The translations under genes were made by a program, and so were the position numbers. The notes beneath the pieces were generated by a model that was given only the letters and a program-made list of their open reading frames with translations, ran no database searches and was not told where the DNA came from. A stretch of DNA of 12,370 nucleotides from Negativicutes bacterium (GTDB lineage Bacteria; Bacillota_C; Negativicutes; Sporomusales_B; JARLHX01): positions 1 to 12,370 of the forward strand of contig JARLHY010000101.1 in the NCBI GenBank assembly GCA_031292015.1. Direction: 5' to 3'. Every line of letters begins with the position of its first letter. The first letter of the stretch is position 1. Shown piece by piece: positions 1 to 7,800 of the stretch.

Positions 1-738
1 GAAGGACTTGAAGCGACAAATCCCATTGCGCCAGATCGTAAGGCCTTGGATGGAGTAAGTTTTAACGTACGCAAGGGTGAAAGTCTCGGGATTGCCGGAT
101 TGATGGGTTCAGGTCGAACCGAACTGGTGATGACATTATTTGGTGAGTATGGGAAAGTCACCAGCGGCAGCATCCGGATGAAGGGCAAAGAGATCAAACC
201 TAAAAGCGCTCGAGACGCGATTAATTCAGGTTTGGGTTTGGTTCCGGAGGATCGGAAAAAGATGGGATTGGTTCTGATCCAGTCGATTATCAGGAACATT
301 TCTTTACCCAATCTGGATCGTTTTTCGAAAGGAAGCAATATAAACGCTAATGAAGAAATGAAAGCTTGCATGCAACAAGCCAAAAGCCTGTCAATTAAAG
401 CTCCTAACCTTAATGTGATGGTTGAAACTTTATCGGGTGGTAATCAGCAAAAAGTGGTCATTTCAAAATGGCTTCTATCCAACCCGGAAGTCTTGATCAT
501 GGATGATCCAACTCGCGGTATTGATGTCGGGGCAAAATACGAAATCTATAAGCTGATGAATGAGCTGGCTGAAAAAGGCGTGGCAATTATCATGATCTCA
601 AGTGATTTGGAGGAAGTGATGGGCATGAGCGATCGGATTATGGTGATGTGCCGCGGACATTCCACGGCTACTTTACCTGCTGAAAATGCCGATAAAGAAC
701 ACATAATGGCTTTAGCCACCGGTGTGGCAATTGCATAA
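1..738 (+). CDS. xylG: Xylose/monosaccharide ABC transporter ATP-binding protein, C-terminal part (5' end outside window)
   Basis: The frame is open from base 1 with no start, so this is the 3' part of a larger gene; 245 residues are visible. They form the second nucleotide-binding domain of the double-NBD ATPases that power sugar import (XylG/RbsA/MglA type). Visible motifs, numbered from the first visible residue, are a degenerate Walker A GLMGSGRTE at about 33-41 (Arg replaces the usual Lys, normal for NBD2 of this family), VPEDRKKMGL near 80-90, the ABC signature LSGGNQQKV at about 144-152, Walker B VLIMDD at 164-169, the PTRGIDVGAK block after it, and ISSDLEEV with Ser in place of the H-loop His. 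The TTG at 46 falls inside the conserved domain and is not a start. Oddity: the residue after the Walker B Asp is Asp, where relatives usually have Glu. The assignment to xylose rather than another pentose rests on linkage to xylH, xylA and xylB, 30 bp and further downstream. Confidence 0.9.
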   Translation, partial: EGLEATNPIAPDRKALDGVSFNVRKGESLGIAGLMGSGRTELVMTLFGEYGKVTSGSIRMKGKEIKPKSARDAINSGLGLVPEDRKKMGLVLIQSIIRNISLPNLDRFSKGSNINANEEMKACMQQAKSLSIKAPNLNVMVETLSGGNQQKVVISKWLLSNPEVLIMDDPTRGIDVGAKYEIYKLMNELAEKGVAIIMISSDLEEVMGMSDRIMVMCRGHSTATLPAENADKEHIMALATGVAIA

Positions 739-768
739 AACTGACAAAGGAAAAAAGCGAGGTATCCC

Positions 769-1977
769 GTGGACATTTCAAAACCGGCAGAAATCCCGAG
801 TGAATCTTTAAAAAACCGCATCCTTCAAAGTGTAAGTCGTAACATTCAATCTTATATTCTCCTTTTGGCAGTGGTGATTATTTGGGGAATCTTTTTCTTC
901 CTGACAAATGGCAGCTTTCTGGATCCCCAGAATATTTCCAATCTTTTTCGCCAGATGAGCGTCACCTCCTTAATGACCCTCGGTATGTTGTTGGTAATCC
1001 TTACCGGAGGCATTGACCTATCAGTAGGCAAACTGGCCGGTTTCGTATCCGTAGTAGTGGCCTATTTGCAATTCAACATTTGGTTCAGACTTTTACCGGG
1101 TCAGGTGGTCTTGCCAGCCATCCTGTCCGTTATTTGTGGTCTTATCGTTGGCCTGCTGGCCGGCGCTCTGCAGGGCTCTATCATTGCCTTTGGAAATTTG
1201 CCTGCGTTTATCGTTACTTTGGGTGGCATGTGGTTGTTCAATGGCCTGCTGCTGCTGGTCACCCAAGGAAAAACCATTGCAGCGGATCAGCCGGTGTTTT
1301 CTGAAATCGGCCAGGGCTATATCCCACCTGTCTGGGGTTGGGGGATATTCGTATTGATTGTGGCTGCCTTGGTTTGGAATATGTTCAGCGGCCGGCGCAG
1401 CAAGCAGAAGTATGGTTTTCCGGTTCGTCCTCTCTACATTGATTTTATATCGGTGGGTGTGATCGTAATATTTATCCTCGCCTATGTTATTAGCGTCAAT
1501 AGTTACAAAGGTGTACCTGTACCGGTCATGATCCTTGCGATTGCAGCAGTTATTATGGCATATGTAACGAATAACACCCGCTTTGGTCGCTATACTTACG
1601 CCTTTGGAGGCAACCGGGAAGCTACCCGACTTTCTGGTATTGATACCAAAAAATTGGTCTTCACGATATTTATATTGATGGGTGGTTTCGCCGGCCTGGC
1701 AGGTATCGTATTGGCTTCCTATGTTGGTTATGGCACGATTGCCGCAGGGACGGGTTATGAGTTGGACGTCATCGCCGCATGCATTTTGGGTGGTACTTCT
1801 CCACTGGGCGGCGTTGGCACTATTCCCGGTGTTTTGATCGGTGCTTTGATCATTGCCAGCCTGACTACTGGCCTTCAAATGCTAAATGTGCAACCCGCAT
1901 GGCAATATGTGGTAAAAGCGATCATTCTGGTTGTGGCAGTCTATATTGATGTTTTCTTCAAGATGCGTCGCAAATAA
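769..1977 (+). CDS. xylH: Xylose ABC transporter permease XylH
   Basis: This is a 402-residue integral membrane permease of the BPD_transp_2 family (RbsC/XylH type), close to the usual XylH length of about 390. It would form the membrane channel that works with the upstream ATPase. The start is GTG at 769, preceded by a purine-rich stretch with GCGAGG around 757-762, and lies 30 bp after the xylG stop. A short polar N-terminus (1-28) is followed by about ten hydrophobic segments, the first at roughly 29-47. Family motifs seen are GGIDLSVG at 80-87, GGNREATRLSGI at 280-291, and the ATPase-contacting loop ELDVIAACILGGTSPLGG at 331-348. The polar loop at about 205-222 between hydrophobic segments is typical of XylH rather than shorter ribose permeases. 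The C-terminus ends in a basic tail KMRRK. The xylose role follows from sequence type plus adjacency to xylA and xylB. Several stretches are clearly more AT-rich than xylA and xylB. Confidence 0.92.
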   Translation: MDISKPAEIPSESLKNRILQSVSRNIQSYILLLAVVIIWGIFFFLTNGSFLDPQNISNLFRQMSVTSLMTLGMLLVILTGGIDLSVGKLAGFVSVVVAYLQFNIWFRLLPGQVVLPAILSVICGLIVGLLAGALQGSIIAFGNLPAFIVTLGGMWLFNGLLLLVTQGKTIAADQPVFSEIGQGYIPPVWGWGIFVLIVAALVWNMFSGRRSKQKYGFPVRPLYIDFISVGVIVIFILAYVISVNSYKGVPVPVMILAIAAVIMAYVTNNTRFGRYTYAFGGNREATRLSGIDTKKLVFTIFILMGGFAGLAGIVLASYVGYGTIAAGTGYELDVIAACILGGTSPLGGVGTIPGVLIGALIIASLTTGLQMLNVQPAWQYVVKAIILVVAVYIDVFFKMRRK

Positions 1978-2112
1978 AAATACATTTAATAGATGATTTT
2001 GGAAATTGTATGAATCGACGATCGTTTTCGTAGCTTGAAAGTTTAATTGCATAATATTTTGAATAGTCCCTTTTCTCGGAAATTTATTTCCACTACAAAG
2101 AATAGGATAAAA
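1978..2112 (+). other. xylH-xylA spacer, possible internal promoter or leader
   Basis: This is a 135-bp AT-rich gap, much longer than the 30-bp xylG-xylH and 20-bp xylA-xylB gaps. It holds a CATAAT box (2050-2055), a TTGAAA (2035-2040) that is too close to it to be its -35, and a small perfect palindrome ACGATCGT (2018-2025). No good -35/-10 pair at 16-18 bp spacing was found and no terminator hairpin followed by a T-run. It may hold a secondary promoter for xylAB, but the sequence does not settle this. Confidence 0.3.
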
Positions 2113-3282
2113 ATGAAAACTGATTATGATCCAAAACCGGAAGACAAATTTACCTTTGGCCTTTGGACTGTTGGCTCGATCGGCCGCGATCCGTTCGGCG
2201 CTCCTACCCGCGACGCGCTCAGCCCGGTGGAACTCGTCCACTTGCTGAGTGAGGTCGGCGCTTACGGGGTCAATTTCCATGATAACGACCTGGTGCCGAT
2301 CGACGCTACCCCGGCCGAGCGGGACCACATTGTACGGAACTTCAAGGCTGCCCTCAAAGAGACCGGGCTGGTCGTGCCGATGGCTACCACCAACCTGTTC
2401 TACGACCCGATTTTCAAAGACGGCGCCTTTACCTCAAACGACCCCAAAGTGCGCACGTACGCCCTACAGAAGACCATGCGGGCCATCGACCTGGGCGCGG
2501 AAATGGGCGCCGGGGTGTACGTATTTTGGGGCGGGCGCGAGGGCACCGAGACGGATGCCAGTAAAAATCCGCTGGATTCGTCTAAACGGTTCCGCGAAGC
2601 ACTCAACTACCTGTGCGAATACGCCATTGATAATCGATATAATCTGAAGTTTGCCCTGGAAGCCAAACCAAACGAGCCGCGTGCAGATATCTATCTAGCC
2701 ACCACCGGTCATATGCTGGCTTTCATTAATACGCTCGATCACCCAAACATGGTTGGGGTAAACCCGGAAGTCGCCCATGAACAGATGTCCGGTTTGAACT
2801 TTATGCACGGGGTTGCCCAGGCCTGGGAATCCGGCAAGCTGTTCCATATCGATTTGAACGACCAGGCCTTTGGCCGGTATGACCAGGACCTGCGTTTTGG
2901 TTCGAACAACCCGAAGTCTGCCTTCTTCCTGGTGAAATTTTTGGAGGATGTGGGTTATACCGGCAGCCGGCATTTCGATGCCCATGCTTACCGGAGCGAG
3001 GATTACGAGGGGGTTAAAGACTTTGCGCGCGGCTGCATGCGCACTTACCTGATTCTGAAGGAAAAGGCCCGCCGTTTCAACCAGGACCCGGAAATCCAGG
3101 CGTTGTTGGCCGAAATTAACGCTGATGATGGCGCCATGTCCCCCTACCTTGGAAAATACAACCCGAACAAGGCCGCCAGTCTCAAGGCCCTGGATCTGGA
3201 CCGTACTGCCATCAGTCAACGCGGTCTGAAGTACGAGCGCCTCGACCAATCTGTGATCGAGCTGCTGCTGGGCGTCCGTTAA
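2113..3282 (+). CDS. xylA: Xylose isomerase (class I)
   Basis: This enzyme converts D-xylose to D-xylulose in the cytoplasm, using two divalent metals. The protein is 389 residues, the size of the short class I enzymes (Streptomyces, Thermus) rather than the roughly 440-residue E. coli type. All active-site residues are present, at +2 relative to Streptomyces numbering: H56 and D59 in NFHDND; E183 and K185 in [11 protein letters not shown]219 and H222 in NPEVAHEQ; D247 in HIDLND; D257 and D259 in YDQDLRFG; D289 in RHFDAHAYR. The start chosen is ATG 2113, with a Shine-Dalgarno-like TAGGA about 7 bp upstream and the usual class I N-terminus ([13 protein letters not shown]). An upstream in-frame TTG at 2047 would add 22 residues unlike the family. 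xylB follows after 20 bp, so the two are almost certainly co-transcribed. The 5' codons are AT-rich, then composition rises to GC-rich. Confidence 0.96.
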   Translation: MKTDYDPKPEDKFTFGLWTVGSIGRDPFGAPTRDALSPVELVHLLSEVGAYGVNFHDNDLVPIDATPAERDHIVRNFKAALKETGLVVPMATTNLFYDPIFKDGAFTSNDPKVRTYALQKTMRAIDLGAEMGAGVYVFWGGREGTETDASKNPLDSSKRFREALNYLCEYAIDNRYNLKFALEAKPNEPRADIYLATTGHMLAFINTLDHPNMVGVNPEVAHEQMSGLNFMHGVAQAWESGKLFHIDLNDQAFGRYDQDLRFGSNNPKSAFFLVKFLEDVGYTGSRHFDAHAYRSEDYEGVKDFARGCMRTYLILKEKARRFNQDPEIQALLAEINADDGAMSPYLGKYNPNKAASLKALDLDRTAISQRGLKYERLDQSVIELLLGVR

Positions 3283-3302
3283 TTTAAATTGAAGGGAAAA
3301 CT

Positions 3303-4820
3303 ATGAAAAAGGGACCTTTTTTTCTTGGCATCGATAGCTCTACCAGCAGCGCCAAAGCGCTGTTGGTAGATACGAAGGGCGCCGTCGTTTCGGTCGGTTC
3401 TACCCCGCTAAAGCTATCCACACCCAAACCATTATGGTCAGAGCAAAACCCCGAAGACTGGTGGCAAGCGGTGGCTGCCAGCATCCATAAAGCGCTTGAC
3501 CAGGCCGGTGTGGATGGCTCTGCGGTAGCGGCAGTGGGTTTGACCGGGCAGATGCATGGCCTGGTTCTGCTGGATGCGAATGGCAAAGTTCTCCGCCCTG
3601 CCATACTTTGGAATGACCAGCGCACTGGGGCGCAATGCGATGAAATCCGCGCCCGTTTGGGCCGCAAGCGCCTGATCAAGATCACCGGCAACGATGCGCT
3701 GACCGGCTTTACCGCCCCGAAAATCCTGTGGGTCCAGCAGAATGAGCCGGAGGTCTACGCTAAAATCGCACATATCCTCCTGCCAAAAGACTACATCCGC
3801 TACCGGCTGACGGGCGACTTTGCCACGGATAAGGCCGACGGTTCGGGAACGATCCTGTTTGACTTGAAAAATCGCAATTGGTCCCCGCTGGTTTTAAAGG
3901 CCCTGGAAATCCCCAACAAATGGCTTCCACTGACCTACGAAGGGCCACAGATCACCGGCGAGGTCACTAATGAAGCGGCTTCCGAAACAGGCCTGCAGCC
4001 CGGTACATCGGTTGCAGCCGGGGGCGGTGACCAGGCTGCCCAGGCTGTGGGGGTCGGCGCGGTGGAACCTGGCATCGTAGCTCTCACCGTGGGTACCTCC
4101 GGTGTGGTTTTTGCCCCCACCCGCTCGCCGTTGATCGAACCGGAAGGACGTTTGCACGCTTTTTGCCATGCCGTCCCGGGTTTATGGCATTTCATGGGAG
4201 TTATGTTGAGCGCGGCGGGCAGCCTGCAGTGGTACCGCGATACGCTTGCTCCGGCGGCCAGCTTTGACGAGCTGCTGGCGGAAGCCGAGCCGGTCCCGCC
4301 GGGCTGCGAGGGGCTGCAGTTCCTGCCCTATCTGACCGGCGAGCGCACCCCTTACCCCGACCCCTTGGCGCGCGGCGCCTTCGTCGGATTGACCGTCCGC
4401 CATGGGCGCGGGCACATGACCCGCGCCGTTCTCGAAGGCGTCTCCTTTGGTTTGAAGGACAGCTTTACACTGATCCAGTCGGTGGGGGCTTCAACCGGGC
4501 ATAGCGAAATCAAGCAGGTGCGCGCCTCCGGCGGCGGAACAAAAGGCGCCCTCTGGCGGCAGATCCTGGCAGACGTGCTCGAGGCCGAGCTGGTGACGGT
4601 CAATACCAGTGAAGGAGCCGGGTACGGTGCGGCCTTGTTGGCGGGTGTGTGTGTAGGAGTCTGGCACGATGTCGTTTCAGCCTGCGCAGATACGATCCGC
4701 ATCACCGGCCAAACTAACCCTGACCCGGCCAAAGCCGAAGCTTATCGACAAGCCTATGCGACCTACCGGATGTTATACCCGGCTTTGAAACCCTCGTTTG
4801 GCAGGATGGCCGGATCGTAG
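3303..4820 (+). CDS. xylB: Xylulokinase
   Basis: This FGGY-family carbohydrate kinase phosphorylates D-xylulose to D-xylulose 5-phosphate, feeding the pentose phosphate pathway. It is 505 residues long (E. coli XylB is 484). The N-terminal domain opens with the phosphate-binding segment FLGIDSSTSSAKALLVD (7-23), and the substrate-contact loop GLTGQMHGLVLLD is at 79-91. WNDQRTG at 103-109 is a family block. The catalytic Asp is D243 in AAGGGDQAAQAVG. The C-terminal ATP-binding domain contains GVSFGLKDS, then ASGGGTKGALWRQILADV and the GAGYGAALLAG block. A Shine-Dalgarno AAGGG lies 6 bp before ATG 3303. It is the last gene of the xyl cluster and converges on the large minus-strand gene with only 27 bp between stop codons. 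The xylulose specificity (rather than ribulose or glycerol) is inferred from the motifs plus the directly preceding xylA. Confidence 0.95.
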   Translation: MKKGPFFLGIDSSTSSAKALLVDTKGAVVSVGSTPLKLSTPKPLWSEQNPEDWWQAVAASIHKALDQAGVDGSAVAAVGLTGQMHGLVLLDANGKVLRPAILWNDQRTGAQCDEIRARLGRKRLIKITGNDALTGFTAPKILWVQQNEPEVYAKIAHILLPKDYIRYRLTGDFATDKADGSGTILFDLKNRNWSPLVLKALEIPNKWLPLTYEGPQITGEVTNEAASETGLQPGTSVAAGGGDQAAQAVGVGAVEPGIVALTVGTSGVVFAPTRSPLIEPEGRLHAFCHAVPGLWHFMGVMLSAAGSLQWYRDTLAPAASFDELLAEAEPVPPGCEGLQFLPYLTGERTPYPDPLARGAFVGLTVRHGRGHMTRAVLEGVSFGLKDSFTLIQSVGASTGHSEIKQVRASGGGTKGALWRQILADVLEAELVTVNTSEGAGYGAALLAGVCVGVWHDVVSACADTIRITGQTNPDPAKAEAYRQAYATYRMLYPALKPSFGRMAGS

Positions 4821-4847
4821 AATTCCCGTTAGCTTGCAATGCTCAGC

Positions 4848-7800
4848 CTACGGCGTATTGAAAGTATTTGTTGCCGACCACAGGCTGGGCCCGTTAGTGG
4901 CGTTGACCTGCACGCGTCCGTACAGCGTGGAGTGCGCCGGCAGACTGGTTGACGGCGTATAGCTCGAGCCGGTCACTGTTTTATTGAGAATTGAACTGGA
5001 AAAACTGCTCGAGCTAGAGACCTGCAGGGTATACGAGCTGGCTCCAGTGACGCTGCCCCACTGGAAGGTTGGCAGCCGGGTCGTAAGGGTGGCGTCGTTG
5101 GCCGGCGACGACAGGCTGGTTGGCGTAATGGCTGTCCTGAAAGATCTCCAGTTGGCCCAATCGCTGGAATGCCCATTGCTGCCGAGGGCCTGTACCCGCC
5201 AGTAGTATTTTACGTTGGGCGTTAAGGCCGTGTTTATCGGATAATTGGATTGGGTGGTAGTCGTGTCGATCACAGTTGTTGTAAAATATTTATCTGTTGC
5301 AGACACCTGAACCCAGTAATCTTGGAGCGTAACGCCGGAGGGTAAGCTCGAATCGCTCCAATCCAACAGCGGGGTGTAGCTGGTCACCAGCTCTTGGGCG
5401 GGTGGTGATAATAAATTGGGGGTGCTGGGTGGGTTGGCCGAGGTGAAGGTCCAAATATCTGACCACAGTCCGGGCCCGTTGCTCCCTTCTGCGCGTACTC
5501 GCCAGTACAGCACTTTATTTAAAGGTAAATCGCTGCGTAGTGTATAGGACACCGTTCCGTTGGTAATAGCGGCGCTGGCGCTGTCGTTGACCAGCGTGCT
5601 GCTGATGGTCTGGCTGGTCGAGATTTGGATGGTGTAAGAGCCGGCCCCGTCTACCGGCTTCCAGCTAAAGCTGGGCCGGAAAGTGGTCATCACCGAGCTG
5701 GTGGTATTGGCTGGTGACGCCAGGCTGGGTGGCAGCATGGCAACCCGGAAAGAACCGGCGCTGGTCCAGTTGCTAAAGCTGCCGTTGCTGCCCAAGGCCT
5801 GGATTCTCCAGTAATATTTTGTGTTCGCGGTTAACGAGCTCATCAGGTAATTGGACTGGCTGGTGGTCGTGTCGATCACGGTAGTTGCAAAGGTTGTATC
5901 GATCGCAGATACTTGCAGCTGGTATTGGGTGAGAGAAACACCGGAGGGTAAGCTCGAATCGCTCCAATCTAATAACAGGTTAGTGTAGCTGGTTACCAGC
6001 CCATTGGCGGGCGGAGAGGATAATTTGGGTACGCTGGGCGGGTTGCCGGTCTGGAAGCTGAGATACCCTTTCGGCATATAAATGTAGCTGCCGCTGTTGG
6101 TCTTGACCCGCCAATAAAACTGATGGTTGGCCGCTAGAGCCGTCCCAACGGCATAGCTGGTATTACTGGTGCTGGTGTTTAATAACAGGTTGGCAAAGCT
6201 GCTGCTCGAAGATACCTGCAGGGTATAGCTTTTTGCCCCTTCGATGGGCGGCCATTGGAAGACCGGTCTGGCAGTCTGGATGTTTGATCCATTGCTGGGG
6301 GCAAACGCATTTACAGTCATCCGGTAGCTGCCGGTGGCCCCCTGGTAGCCATCCACCACGAAGTAATAGGTGTGGTTGGCCTGGGCATTGAACACAATCT
6401 TGCTGCCATCCGCCAGTGCGTTGGCGGCGCTGCAGCTGCCTGACCCGCCATCGATCACGAAAGCCTGTAAATTAACCGTGCGATCCCAGAGATTCAGCGC
6501 TACAGTGGCCGGTTGAGCCGTTGTAAATTGATAGGTGTACTCCGGCCCGTGCATGTCCCAGCTAACGATTGGGTATGTATCGATGTTGTTGGTAGAGCCG
6601 TTAGCTGAGTTGCTGCTGCTGTCGCTTTCGCCCAGGGAGATGGTTTTAGCTGCCACGCACACACCCGGGGTCTGGCTGGCGACTTTGAAGGTCAGCGGGC
6701 CGGCCGCTCCGCCCGCCGGGGCCGGGTTGAATACCGTGATGTTCATCCAGCCGGGGTTGGCAGCCAGCTGTGCGGTTACCTGGGCGGTCAGCTGGGTGGG
6801 GCTGGCACTGTTGGTGGTCAGGTCGATGCCGTTCCAGCGCACGATCGAGCTGGGGACAAAGTTTTTACCGTTCACAGTCAGGGTAAATGTGCCTGTCCCG
6901 GCCGTGATGTGGTCTGGCGACAGGCCGCTCATGCTGGGCACCGGGTTCGTGATAGTGAAATTCATAGCGGAAGTGGTGCCCCCACCCGGGCTGGGGTTGA
7001 AGACCGTAATGGGTATCACAGCCGACTGCAGCAGATCCGCCGCCGGGATCAGCGCCGTCAGCTTTGTGCCGCTGGAGTAAGTGGTGGTCAGATTGGCCCC
7101 ATTCCAGCGCACCACCGAGACGGGCACGAAGTTTGTGCCTTTGACCGTCAGGGTCAGGTTGCCCGAGTCGGCCAGTGCCGATGTGGGCGAGATCGAGGTC
7201 AGCGTTGGTAGGCGGTAGTTAACCGTAAAGGTCTGCGCGCCCGAAGTGCCGCCGGCCGGCGCTGGATTGGACACCGTAATGTTCACCGCTCCGGTTGCCG
7301 TCAGGTCGGAGGACGGCACTGAGGCGGTCAGCTGGGTGCCGCTGACATAATTGGTGCTCAATGCCGAGCCGTTCCACAGCACCTTGGAGGTGCTCACAAA
7401 ATTTGAACCGCTTACCGTCAGGGTAAAACCGCTGCCGCCGATCCAGGCCGTGCTGGGACTGAGACCGCTCAGGGCGGGTACGGGGTTATTAATGGTAAAG
7501 ACCATGGCTGAAGAAGTGCCGCCGCCCGGGCTGGGAGTGTAGACGGTCACCTTGGCCGTACTACCGCTGGTAATTAAATTGTTGGGCACGGCTGCGATCA
7601 ACTCATTGCCGCTAACAAAGCCTGTGAGCAGGCTGGCGCCGTTCCAGCGTATCACCGAGCTGCCCATGAAATTGCTGCCGTAAGCAATCATAGCCAACCC
7701 TTGTGTGCCCGCCATGGCGCTGGTGATCGTGCTGCTGGGACTGCTGCTGATACTGCTGAGGGTGGGAACCGGATTATTCCCCGGGGTCAGCCAGCCGGTG

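Noticed and set aside
1093..1878. Minus-strand open frame of 261 codons opposite xylH
   Set aside because: Its product is a low-hydrophobicity Gln/Asn/His-rich sequence typical of the antisense of a membrane-protein gene. It has no recognisable motif, and xylH is clearly the real gene.
2047..2112. Upstream TTG start extending xylA by 22 residues
   Set aside because: The extra residues are unlike class I xylose isomerases, and ATG 2113 has a ribosome site and the standard N-terminus.
5264..5875. Two further TGTCGA sites (5264-5269 and 5870-5875) as ECF42 promoters
   Set aside because: They are the same site duplicated in the Fn3 B units inside a coding region on the other strand, and no CGWC lies at the right spacing.
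6535..7080. Plus-strand open frame of 181 codons opposite the IPT/TIG repeats
   Set aside because: It is the antisense of repetitive coding DNA, with no family resemblance and no ribosome site of note.
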